Positions 52,518 through 60,779 of a stretch of 64,000 bases of DNA are shown here, piece after piece; position 1 is the first letter of the stretch; the number at the start of each line of letters is the position of its first letter. Under the pieces are notes generated by a model, which worked only from the letters and a program-made list of their open reading frames with translations, did no database searches and was not told the DNA's origin. Both the position numbers and the translations under genes were made by a program. The stretch spans positions 79,111 to 143,110 of the forward strand of contig JBBCJI010000023.1 of NCBI GenBank assembly GCA_037190845.1, in the 5' to 3' direction. The DNA comes from JBEBVQ01 sp037190845 (GTDB taxonomy: Bacteria; Bacteroidota; Bacteroidia; Chitinophagales; Chitinophagaceae).

Positions 52518-55500
52518 ATGGTACGTTTTATTGAGAGTGTTACAAGTGTCCCCGATAAGGGCATTTCTTTATCGATGTAGGTAATAGCGATGTTCATCCT
52601 TTCGTATTTATTGAATATTCTGACCAGATCTTCTATCAACTGGTCACCGTATGATTCCTGTTTTAGTGAGCTGCCTTTCCGTATTTGCTTTGATTGTTTC
52701 CGGCCGATGCCGTTATCTTCTATCGTACATATGATTTCACGGGGAGCGTCCCCTTTTTTAAAAGCGATATTCAGCAAGCCCCTTCCTTTTTTGTGAAACA
52801 GACCATGATTAATAGCATTTTCTACGATCGGTTGCAGCAGGAGAGATGGTATTTTGGTAGCCCGCACTTCCATAGAATCATCCAGTATGATTTCGTAGTC
52901 AAATTTTCCCTTAAAACGTATCTGTTGAAGCTCGATATAGTTTTTCAGATTTTCCACTTCATCCGCGATAGTAATAAAACGATTGCGGGATGATTTTATA
53001 TACGCCCGCAACAATCGTGAAAAACGGGATACGTGGCGGTGCGCATCTTCTATTTTCCGTGTCTCAATCAGCAGCAATGCCGAATTAAGCGTATTAAAAA
53101 TAAAATGAGGATTGATCTGGGCATAAATGGATTTCAATTCCATTTCCATATGCAGGTTGCGTTTTACATTTTTTCTTACAACAACCTGCTTCGTTGTCCA
53201 GGCAATACCCCATACCAGGCATATAAAGCTTAAAACGGCTGTCCCCATAATAATACGTTTAGCCGATGTTGTCTGCCACCAATATGGCATAGGATACAAA
53301 TAAAGATCCATCCGGCTACTTTTCCAGACATCATCGGCAGCCATTACGGAAAGCCTGGCGACTTTACCGGGTACAAGTCCGGGCAACAGCAGTTCATTAC
53401 CATTCAGCGGATACCACCGGGCATCCGCTTCATCCATACAATACTGGTATTTAAGCCGACCATTACCCGCCGGCCGGATCACATCAAACCGCAACTTTAA
53501 ATTATTTTGGTCCAGATATACAGTATCGCCTGTACATACCCGGCGTTCGCCATCTGCATATCCCAATACAAAACGGTAAGACTGCTGACCCTTATCCCTG
53601 TGACCTGATAAAAAAGCAAGGGTGTCCGGCACCGGTACCGACAATAAGCCTTTATCTGTATTCAGCCATACAACTCCCGCAGAAACCTGAATGTCCAGCA
53701 CATCATTGTAATGTCTGTTCTTTATATTACCGTATACCACATTTCCGGAGAACCGGCTTTCACCGGTTATTCTGCTGAATGCTATTCCAAACCGACCTGC
53801 AGTAATCAACATATCTTCATGCAGGTACACAAGACTTTTTTCAAGGTTAATATGCGGATACAATAAACGATACCGGCGCGTATAAATATTATAGACCAAC
53901 AGCCGGTCAAATTCTTTCAGAAAAACATTCCCGTATCTGTTATCAACAATAATCCGCTCAACATTTCGAATACCTGGTTGCCCCGGGTTATTACTCCGGA
54001 TCGTCACCCTGACCTTTCCGGATCTTTCATAAGCTGTAATGGCATTATCATTATAGGCCCACAGTAACTGCTGTACGGAATCATAAGTAAGATTCGTATA
54101 CGCTTCCCCCCTGTGTATACTGGCGCTGTCCTCTATCTGCTTTACGGACAGCATACTTTCACCCAGCCGGAAATGAAATAATCCGGAACGGGACAGGAGA
54201 AAAAATTCCGAAGTATCTACCACTGCAATATCCAGATTCCGGATATACCCGGCAGTATTACTTGGCCACAATCCCTCTCCGGGAAAACGTTTGTCGTGCA
54301 TGAAAGGCGTAACTACCCCCGTACGGTTATCCAGCATATAGATATTGGCATAATGCAGCAACAGCGATTTTTCACGTGTCCACGGTATCACTTTCAAAAC
54401 ACTGGAAAGTCCCCGATAAGTATGATACCTGATTGTCCCCGACTCTTCCCATAACGCCATACGAGTGTTCGCCCTGTCCCACCAGAAATGCTGACCGTCT
54501 GATGACTTGCCCATATAACGATAGTTGGAAAATTCGCCGGATTGACGCATAAACGGATCATCCGCTGCATGACTGATGTATAATCCCTGTCCTGATGTTC
54601 CGATACACGTACCCCAAAGGGAGTCATAAACCGCAGCAGAAACCATATGCGCCGCAGGCATCTCCGGCATCCTGTATTGCCCTGCCGGCTGCATAGCATC
54701 ATTAAATCGGTATAAATAGTTCCCGGAAACTACAAAAAGCGCATCCCTGGTCACATTGATAACCATATCCTGCCGTACTGAAGTGTCTTCATCCAGATAA
54801 AAAAACTGCCAGGCTGTATCTGTGATATCCAGTACCTGCAGGTAATTACCACTGAGCGCCGGATGCAGGATCATATATCGGCTGAAAAAAACTGTTTTTT
54901 TATTATTTAGAAACTCTTTATCCAGACGGTAATGGAGCCGGTTCAAAATTCCGGCAGGCGATATCTTCCGGGCATATATAGTATGCCATTTATCTTCAGG
55001 CCTGATCAGACGCGGATGTCGCAAATAAAAGATTTCATTTCTTGCCGGATCGTGAAATGCATGGGCTATTGCCTCCGATTGATAACCATACATCGTATCC
55101 CCCTGCTCAATGTAAATCCTGTTATGTGCCATATTCGGATTGTACTGGCTATGCATCAGCATACTGTTCTGATATTTCCAGAACAGAGGATGCAATCGTG
55201 AAGGCGGGTCTTTGATCTGTACGTTTCGGAAAGTATTATTATATATATACCCGATAGAAGGACAAATACACGACAACCAGATGCGACCACGATCATCTTC
55301 ATATACTCCCCAGATATCATTACCCGGCACTCCCGCAGACAGATCAAATGTCCTGAATTCAAATCCGTTGTATTTTACCACTCCCTGCGTAGTAGCCATC
55401 CATAAATAACCATTCCGGTCAACCAGCATATGATAAATGTAGTTGGACGGGAGTCCGTCATGCACCTGCAGGCGATAAGGTACCGGTGTGGCCGGAGCGG

Positions 55501-55606
55501 CATAACCAAGGAAAATGACCAGCGGTAACAATATTCCCGCTACCCGCATACGCTGTCTTACAGGAAACAATAGAAACAATTTTAAAATGCATTTCGGAAT
55601 ATACAT
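52514..55606 (-). CDS. LytS-type sensor histidine kinase with periplasmic propeller
   Basis: A 1030-residue paralogue of 40572. A hydrophobic N-terminus (AGILLPLVIFLGYAAPATP) leads into propeller repeats (GLPSNYIYHMLVDRNGYLWM, VPGNDIWGVYEDDRGRIWLS). A Y_Y_Y-like domain with YQYCMDEADARWYPLNG precedes a transmembrane helix (IIMGTAVLSFICLVWGIAW) and then the kinase domain. Phospho-acceptor His834 is in INPHFIFNTL, the N box in QPIVENAINHGLFHKKG and the G box around EDNGIGRKQSK. The kinase domain is much more similar to 40572 than the propeller is, suggesting different stimuli with a shared output. A candidate TACATTTG -7 box lies at 55674-55681. Confidence 0.93.
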   Translation of the reverse strand: MYIPKCILKLFLLFPVRQRMRVAGILLPLVIFLGYAAPATPVPYRLQVHDGLPSNYIYHMLVDRNGYLWMATTQGVVKYNGFEFRTFDLSAGVPGNDIWGVYEDDRGRIWLSCICPSIGYIYNNTFRNVQIKDPPSRLHPLFWKYQNSMLMHSQYNPNMAHNRIYIEQGDTMYGYQSEAIAHAFHDPARNEIFYLRHPRLIRPEDKWHTIYARKISPAGILNRLHYRLDKEFLNNKKTVFFSRYMILHPALSGNYLQVLDITDTAWQFFYLDEDTSVRQDMVINVTRDALFVVSGNYLYRFNDAMQPAGQYRMPEMPAAHMVSAAVYDSLWGTCIGTSGQGLYISHAADDPFMRQSGEFSNYRYMGKSSDGQHFWWDRANTRMALWEESGTIRYHTYRGLSSVLKVIPWTREKSLLLHYANIYMLDNRTGVVTPFMHDKRFPGEGLWPSNTAGYIRNLDIAVVDTSEFFLLSRSGLFHFRLGESMLSVKQIEDSASIHRGEAYTNLTYDSVQQLLWAYNDNAITAYERSGKVRVTIRSNNPGQPGIRNVERIIVDNRYGNVFLKEFDRLLVYNIYTRRYRLLYPHINLEKSLVYLHEDMLITAGRFGIAFSRITGESRFSGNVVYGNIKNRHYNDVLDIQVSAGVVWLNTDKGLLSVPVPDTLAFLSGHRDKGQQSYRFVLGYADGERRVCTGDTVYLDQNNLKLRFDVIRPAGNGRLKYQYCMDEADARWYPLNGNELLLPGLVPGKVARLSVMAADDVWKSSRMDLYLYPMPYWWQTTSAKRIIMGTAVLSFICLVWGIAWTTKQVVVRKNVKRNLHMEMELKSIYAQINPHFIFNTLNSALLLIETRKIEDAHRHVSRFSRLLRAYIKSSRNRFITIADEVENLKNYIELQQIRFKGKFDYEIILDDSMEVRATKIPSLLLQPIVENAINHGLFHKKGRGLLNIAFKKGDAPREIICTIEDNGIGRKQSKQIRKGSSLKQESYGDQLIEDLVRIFNKYERMNIAITYIDKEMPLSGTLVTLSIKRTI

Positions 55607-55673
55607 ATAAAAAACACCGTATAAAACAGACGTTACTATTACGAAAACACAATATAAAATACACTTGGGAAAT

Positions 55674-55681
55674 CAAATGTA
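55674..55681 (-). promoter_or_regulatory. Candidate -7 box of the cassette B two-component operon
   Basis: TACATTTG on the minus strand matches TAnnTTTG, 68 bp before the sensor kinase ATG. No TTTG is evident 19-21 bp upstream. The remainder of the 297-bp gap holds only the cassette A terminator hairpin. Confidence 0.42.
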
Positions 55682-55836
55682 TAGCATATTTATTCGGTAT
55701 TGATATAACATTAAGCATAGCGCCGGTATAATCGATGCGCTACATGATGAAAGATGACTTTCTTTCGACAGAGGGAGGTTTTTGTCTGATCAAGTATCAG
55801 ATCAGATTCAGCACGCTTATGTACTTGTTAAAGTAA

Positions 55837-55878
55837 ATAATTAATCCTGCCGGTAATCATACCGGCAGGATTAATTAT
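55837..55878 (-). terminator. 19-bp perfect hairpin ending cassette A
   Basis: ATAATTAATCCTGCCGGTA (55837-55855) pairs with its exact complement at 55860-55878 across a 4-nt loop. It lies 26 bp after the stop codon of the CRTAC1-like gene. The AU-rich flank after the stem on the minus strand (TTATTTACTTTAAC) is a weak U-tract. It should separate cassette A from the sensor kinase of cassette B. Confidence 0.82.
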
Positions 55879-55903
55879 ACCTGTATTAAAAAGCAGGATT
55901 AAT

Positions 55904-57835
55904 CTATTGTCTTACCACGCGGTATGTAGATACGGAAGCATCTTCCATTACAAGATGTACAAAGTAAGTGCCTTCAGGCAATCTGCCGAGGTCAAAGATC
56001 AGCTTGTCGCCGTCACTGACGCTGTACTGTATATGCATTATCTTACCGGTTACATCCACCATCCTTGCTTCCCGGATACGGTCTGTGAGACCGTATCCCT
56101 GCACTACGACATAACGTGACGTAGGATTCGGGAATATTTTTACTTCCGGAATAACAGGCTGTACCTCATCTACTCCCGTCGGAAAACTGTTAATCGTCAC
56201 AACCTGGTTTACCGGAGGATTATAAACCGTCGAACGGGTGCAGTTCGTATCCGGCCACCTCACTACAATCGAATCTATCGCTGTAGCATCACCCAGACCG
56301 AAGTTCAGGATGAACGGCTGTTGGCCGGTGTGCTGACCACGCCCTGACATCACTTCACGCATCTGCATTTTACCGTCATAGTGGACATAAATACGGGCAC
56401 CGATCGCACTTTTATTGATCCCACTACTGAGGGGAAGAAGCTTTACGGCCACCCAGCTTTTATCCTGTCCGGCATTATTTTTCCACAGGTCCAACGCTCC
56501 GCCATTCGGCCCTGTGATAAGCAGGTCGTCATCACCGTCCATATCGTAATCCAGAGGTTCGATAGCACTCGTAGATTTCAGATCAGGAACCAGCAGACCG
56601 AGCGTTGCGGTAGCATCTGTAAAGGAATGATCCGGCTGCTGATGCCAGAAATAAGTACGGTCTGTAGCCGGTTGGTAAGCACCCTGTATCATAACGAGAT
56701 CTTTAAGTCCGTCGTTCTCAAAGTCAAGGAATATACCTTCAAAATCTCCCCGACTTGAACTGGCCGGAGGATTGACCGGGAGAAAATCTTCACGGATATC
56801 AAAACTGTAATGATAATCCGGCCCTTTGTTTATACCTATCGTAGATCGAAACTGTCCGGGAAGATTACCTCCGTGTACGACACCAAAGAAAAGATCCATA
56901 TAGCCATCGTTATTCACATCCTCCGGTGTAATAGAAAATGTGCAGGAACGTTGCCCGGCCCCTGTAAGCTCCAGATTATAACCCAGCGAAGCCGCAACAT
57001 CCGTAAACGTACCGTTCCCTTCGTTCTCCAGAATCATACCTCCGCTACGGCAATACGGCGCCGTGAATATATCCGGGTAGCAGTCATTATTCCAATCGGT
57101 AGCCGCAGATCCATACATTGCTTCGGGAAACGCACTTATGCCACTTATATCCGTTACATCCGTAAAGGTTCCGTCTCCGTCTCCTTTCATCAGGTAGCCG
57201 TGATCGCGTAATCCGGTGTTGATATTCTCATAGAATGTGGCTATAAAAATATCCAGGTTGCCATCACGGTCGTAATCCAGCGCTGTCAGTGCCCGGACAT
57301 TACGAAGACCGATAGAGGACAATCCATGATCGGGTTTCCAGGTAAACTTGCCGGTGCCATCACCCAGAAATACCTGGCAGCGGTCGTCTGGAAAGGCATA
57401 CGTGTTTTTATTGTAGTAGAAGTTACCGGTAACCAGGTCTATATTGCCATCATTATTAAAATCGGCCAGTGTAAAACAATTGGCATGATAGCCCGTATCT
57501 CCGGGGATATCGTGCACTTGTGACTGTGGGGTTATATCAATAAATTTACGTGCCTTCGGATCATTACTATCGGGATCCTGTATATTGAGATGGATCATCA
57601 TCGGATTGCGTTCTGTGAACAGTGTTCCACCGGGGACGATGTATGTGGATATGATATCGGGAAAATCATCGTTGTTTACATCTGCGATACATGGCAGCCC
57701 CTGTACGCCTGTCCCTATGACCAATCCTGTTTCTGTATTAGCCCTGGTAAACCACCCGGGAGATTGTCCGTTTACGGAAAGAGAGATGAATAAAGCACCT
57801 GCCACTGTGATCACGTTTCGCCTGATTTGTCTCAT
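55904..57835 (-). CDS. FG-GAP/ASPIC-UnbV (CRTAC1-like) protein with T9SS type A sorting domain
   Basis: The 643-residue CRTAC1-like protein of cassette A. Signal peptide MRQIRRNVITVAGALFISLSVNGQ. FG-GAP loops include DVNNDDFPDIIST, DFNNDGNIDLVTG, DYDRDGNLDIFIA, DWNNDCYPDIFTA, DVNNDGYMDLFFG and DYDMDGDDDLLIT. The ASPIC/UnbV part has GARIYVHYDGKMQMREVMSG and IDSIVVRWPDTNCTRST. The sorting domain runs from IFPNPTSRYVVVQ to YRVVRQ. It resembles 29174 more closely than 43785 in the central region. A strong hairpin follows its stop codon. The 96-bp gap from the type B gene contains two hairpin-forming repeats. Confidence 0.9.
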   Translation of the reverse strand: MRQIRRNVITVAGALFISLSVNGQSPGWFTRANTETGLVIGTGVQGLPCIADVNNDDFPDIISTYIVPGGTLFTERNPMMIHLNIQDPDSNDPKARKFIDITPQSQVHDIPGDTGYHANCFTLADFNNDGNIDLVTGNFYYNKNTYAFPDDRCQVFLGDGTGKFTWKPDHGLSSIGLRNVRALTALDYDRDGNLDIFIATFYENINTGLRDHGYLMKGDGDGTFTDVTDISGISAFPEAMYGSAATDWNNDCYPDIFTAPYCRSGGMILENEGNGTFTDVAASLGYNLELTGAGQRSCTFSITPEDVNNDGYMDLFFGVVHGGNLPGQFRSTIGINKGPDYHYSFDIREDFLPVNPPASSSRGDFEGIFLDFENDGLKDLVMIQGAYQPATDRTYFWHQQPDHSFTDATATLGLLVPDLKSTSAIEPLDYDMDGDDDLLITGPNGGALDLWKNNAGQDKSWVAVKLLPLSSGINKSAIGARIYVHYDGKMQMREVMSGRGQHTGQQPFILNFGLGDATAIDSIVVRWPDTNCTRSTVYNPPVNQVVTINSFPTGVDEVQPVIPEVKIFPNPTSRYVVVQGYGLTDRIREARMVDVTGKIMHIQYSVSDGDKLIFDLGRLPEGTYFVHLVMEDASVSTYRVVRQ

Positions 57836-57871
57836 GAATTCTATATAGTTTTAAGTTAGCCGATTAGCTGA

Positions 57872-57929
57872 TCCCGGCAAGCCGGGACAGGTAGCGCTCA
57901 TTAGCCAATGCAGGCATTAGCTAATGAGC
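57872..57929 (-). repeat. Two hairpins between type B and CRTAC1-like genes of cassette A
   Basis: TCCCGGC-AA-GCCGGGA at 57872-57887 and GCTCATTAGC / GCTAATGAGC at 57896-57905 and 57920-57929. TTAGCCGATTAGCTGAT precedes them. They lie right after the type B stop codon and might lower expression of the downstream CRTAC1-like gene. Confidence 0.6.
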
Positions 57930-57931
57930 AT

Positions 57932-60733
57932 CTACCGTAACAAGTGAAAACTCCCCTTCTGCGTATAAGGATGGCCGTCCAGGCTATATTGCAACAGGTA
58001 AACGTACGTACCCAATTGTGCCGCTATACCTCTGTGATAACCATCCCACCCCTCCAGCTTGTCGTTCGTTATAAATACACGTTCACCCCAACGATTGAAT
58101 ACACTGAAGGTTACGCCTTCAAGACGGCCGATGTTCCCCAGGATACGGAACACGTCATTCTTTCCATCTCCATTCGGTGTGAACGCATTCGGCAACCAGA
58201 TATCACAGAAGATCTGCTTCACTTCTATTGTATCGGTATCCGTACCGCATTTGTTGATACCGGTGACGGTATAAATACCTCCATGTTGTATCAAGATGCT
58301 GTTTCCTATACGGCCATCCGACCATACCAATGAGTCCGCGTTTGTATGGAAAGCCGACAGCAGCAGCGGGGTTTCTTCGCACACGCTCGTGTCATGGCCC
58401 AATGCCACTACCGGATCCGGATAGTAAGTGAAGGCAACTGTATCTCCGCCGACACAGGTATATTCTGTAATCACCGTCACACTATATATTCCCGCTTCCG
58501 TTACGGCAACAGACGACGTTGTTTCACCCGTACTCCATACATAACGGGTGTTGTTCCCATAGCTCGCGTCGAGTATGATCGTTTGTTCCGCACAGATATC
58601 CCGGTCACCTCCCAGATCTATATCCGGAACCGGCATCGCAGTAATGTGTACTGTGTCATATACTATACATCCTTTCAGATCTACAGACAGCACGTAAGTG
58701 CCTGTTTCGGACACCTCTATATAAGGCGTTGTCTCTCCCGTATTCCACAAGTAGGCAGCGTCCGCAACGACTGTACCTATACGTATCGGCCGGTCGGCGC
58801 AGATAACCGTATCCCTGCCCGCCGATACTTCAGGCACCGGCACTACTTCTATATAGATCGTATCGCTTGCCCGGCACTTTTCCATTTCTGCTTCTACCCA
58901 GTACATCCCGCTCTTGGTAACACTGATCTGCGTACCTGTAAGACCGGTGCTCCATGTATAGCGGGCGCCGGGATAGTGCTGTGCCTCCAGTGTAAATGGC
59001 AGATCGCTATCGCATATTGTCGTATCATTACCTAAGTTCAGCTCAGGATTACCATCCAGATTCACTTCTATTGAGTCTCTCGTCGTACAGCCATGCTGTA
59101 TTTGCTCCAGCCAATAGATGCCGGACGACTTTGCAGTTATGGCAGGCGTCGTATCCCCGGTACTCCACAGATAAGTCCCCCCCGGATAAGTAATAGGATG
59201 AAGGGGCAGCCGGAGCGAATCGCTGCAGAGAGTAGTATCATTACCTATATCGAGATGCGGGATGTAGACGAGCCTGATCACCGTGTCTACCGGATCGTCG
59301 CAAATAGTAGCAGCCGTTTTATAAACGACCAGCCGGACGGTATAAAGACCGTGGGAGGTAAACAGGTGTGTAGGGCTATCCAACCTCGAAGCATTGGCAG
59401 CACCGGAAGCAGGATCTCCGAAATCCCAGATAAGGGAATCCGCCAGGGAAGGATTATTAAACCGGAAAGATACATCCGGCCCTTCACAATTACCCGTGAA
59501 TGTAAAATCTGACGGCAGATACTGCGCGGCAAAGTAAGGGAAGAAATTAGGGAAACAGGCATTAAAATTTGTCCCGCTGGTCAATGGTATTGTCCGAGCC
59601 TGGTAATTACAGGCAGCTCCGGCGTTGTTGGGATTGTGAATCACTGAGAGTGCATTATCCCAGATGGCTCCTATGTATATTTTACCATTATTGGCAATTT
59701 GCATGGAGCCGCCTGCCTCCCTGAAGTTGGAGCTAAGCCCCTGGAATGAATCCAGCACGTACCTGCTGGCGTGGATGGCTGCCGCGTTCATGGATGAAAT
59801 ATCATACTGGACAACCAATGTCCGGGATCTTGCTCCCATAGCAGGGATATAATAGTTGGGGATCGTGTACAGGTAATGCCCGTCAGGAGAAAATTCACCG
59901 CTGAACGAGCAGACATGAGCACTGGGTATCGCCATATGAGCTGCTGGTAATGCTTCCAGCAACTGAATATTGGAAAATGCGCCCGTCCACGGATTAAATT
60001 CAGTCAGCTCCACCGTGTTATTCCATGCATTGAAGAAAGCAACACGATTTCCGTTAGGGGATGCTTTTATATGCCCGCTGTTGTTAAACTGAAGGCCGGC
60101 CGTGCTGAGCGGAGAATTGGTGATAACAGGTGTCGTGTTAACGCCTGCAGCAGTTACCAGGAAGGCAATCAGTTGTGTATTACCATATCCCCGTGTAAGC
60201 ACCCAGAAATCCGTTCCGTTACAATGCTTTACGGCCGTTAATTTTTCCGTGGTCGGTCCGGGCAGCAGCACAACATTCTTGGTAGCCGTTACATCCCCGG
60301 CGCCTCCGTTCAGGCTTATATCTACAATGGAATAGCGGATGCCGTCTGTGGGGTTTGCTTCATGGGTGCTGGTAAATACATAATAAAGGGTAGCACTACC
60401 CGGTATGGGAATGATCAGCGCACTCTGTGTAGAGCTGGCATGGCCGAGCAGCCCGGTACCATTGGGCATAAGCGTATGAGAGGCGGTCCATACATTCCTT
60501 CCGTCTGTATAAAACAAAAGATTACCGGTAGCATCGCTTATAACAGCTGTTCCTTCAGTTGTATTCAAAGTAGTGCCGCTGGCTAACTGAACAGGATTCC
60601 CGGAAGAAAAATCAAGGTGTACCCTGGTACCGAATAACCAGTGATCCATTTCCCGCTGTGCAAAAAGCGGAGCTATACCTGTCAGCAGTATTACAACTAC
60701 CGACAGGAAATGACGTACATTATAAGGGTTCAT
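57932..60733 (-). CDS. Large PKD/Ig-repeat protein with T9SS type B sorting domain
   Basis: A 933-residue secreted protein of cassette A. Signal peptide MNPYNVRHFLSVVVILLTGIAPLFAQ. Its N-terminal domain (about 28-400) is unlike its cassette paralogues: HWLFGTRVHLDFSSGNPVQL, TAVISDATGNLLFYTDGRNV and GIRYSIVDISLNGG suggest a WD40-like propeller seen in many Bacteroidota type B proteins. A PKD domain follows (LIWDFGDPASGAANASRLDS). Then come five to six Ig-like repeats with YLWSTGDTTPAI-type cores and the CHU_C domain from WLPNAFTPNGDGKNDVFRI to FHLLR. From the Ig repeats on it is very close to 45808 and 31160. It starts 46 bp after the type A gene. Confidence 0.9.
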   Translation of the reverse strand: MNPYNVRHFLSVVVILLTGIAPLFAQREMDHWLFGTRVHLDFSSGNPVQLASGTTLNTTEGTAVISDATGNLLFYTDGRNVWTASHTLMPNGTGLLGHASSTQSALIIPIPGSATLYYVFTSTHEANPTDGIRYSIVDISLNGGAGDVTATKNVVLLPGPTTEKLTAVKHCNGTDFWVLTRGYGNTQLIAFLVTAAGVNTTPVITNSPLSTAGLQFNNSGHIKASPNGNRVAFFNAWNNTVELTEFNPWTGAFSNIQLLEALPAAHMAIPSAHVCSFSGEFSPDGHYLYTIPNYYIPAMGARSRTLVVQYDISSMNAAAIHASRYVLDSFQGLSSNFREAGGSMQIANNGKIYIGAIWDNALSVIHNPNNAGAACNYQARTIPLTSGTNFNACFPNFFPYFAAQYLPSDFTFTGNCEGPDVSFRFNNPSLADSLIWDFGDPASGAANASRLDSPTHLFTSHGLYTVRLVVYKTAATICDDPVDTVIRLVYIPHLDIGNDTTLCSDSLRLPLHPITYPGGTYLWSTGDTTPAITAKSSGIYWLEQIQHGCTTRDSIEVNLDGNPELNLGNDTTICDSDLPFTLEAQHYPGARYTWSTGLTGTQISVTKSGMYWVEAEMEKCRASDTIYIEVVPVPEVSAGRDTVICADRPIRIGTVVADAAYLWNTGETTPYIEVSETGTYVLSVDLKGCIVYDTVHITAMPVPDIDLGGDRDICAEQTIILDASYGNNTRYVWSTGETTSSVAVTEAGIYSVTVITEYTCVGGDTVAFTYYPDPVVALGHDTSVCEETPLLLSAFHTNADSLVWSDGRIGNSILIQHGGIYTVTGINKCGTDTDTIEVKQIFCDIWLPNAFTPNGDGKNDVFRILGNIGRLEGVTFSVFNRWGERVFITNDKLEGWDGYHRGIAAQLGTYVYLLQYSLDGHPYTQKGSFHLLR

Positions 60734-60779
60734 AATTGTGGATATTAGGGTTGATCATGAATGTCATCTTATATGAACT

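Larger units (their letters stand above)
43785..55606 (-). other. Cassette B: LytS/LytTR system with three T9SS surface-protein genes
   Basis: Right to left: sensor kinase (55606-52514), overlapping LytTR regulator (to 51762), half-site array (51721-51671), type A protein (51588-48616), type B protein (48579-45808), CRTAC1-like protein (45710-43785). Gaps between the three structural genes are 36 and 97 bp. It is the simplest complete copy of the cassette. Confidence 0.85.
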
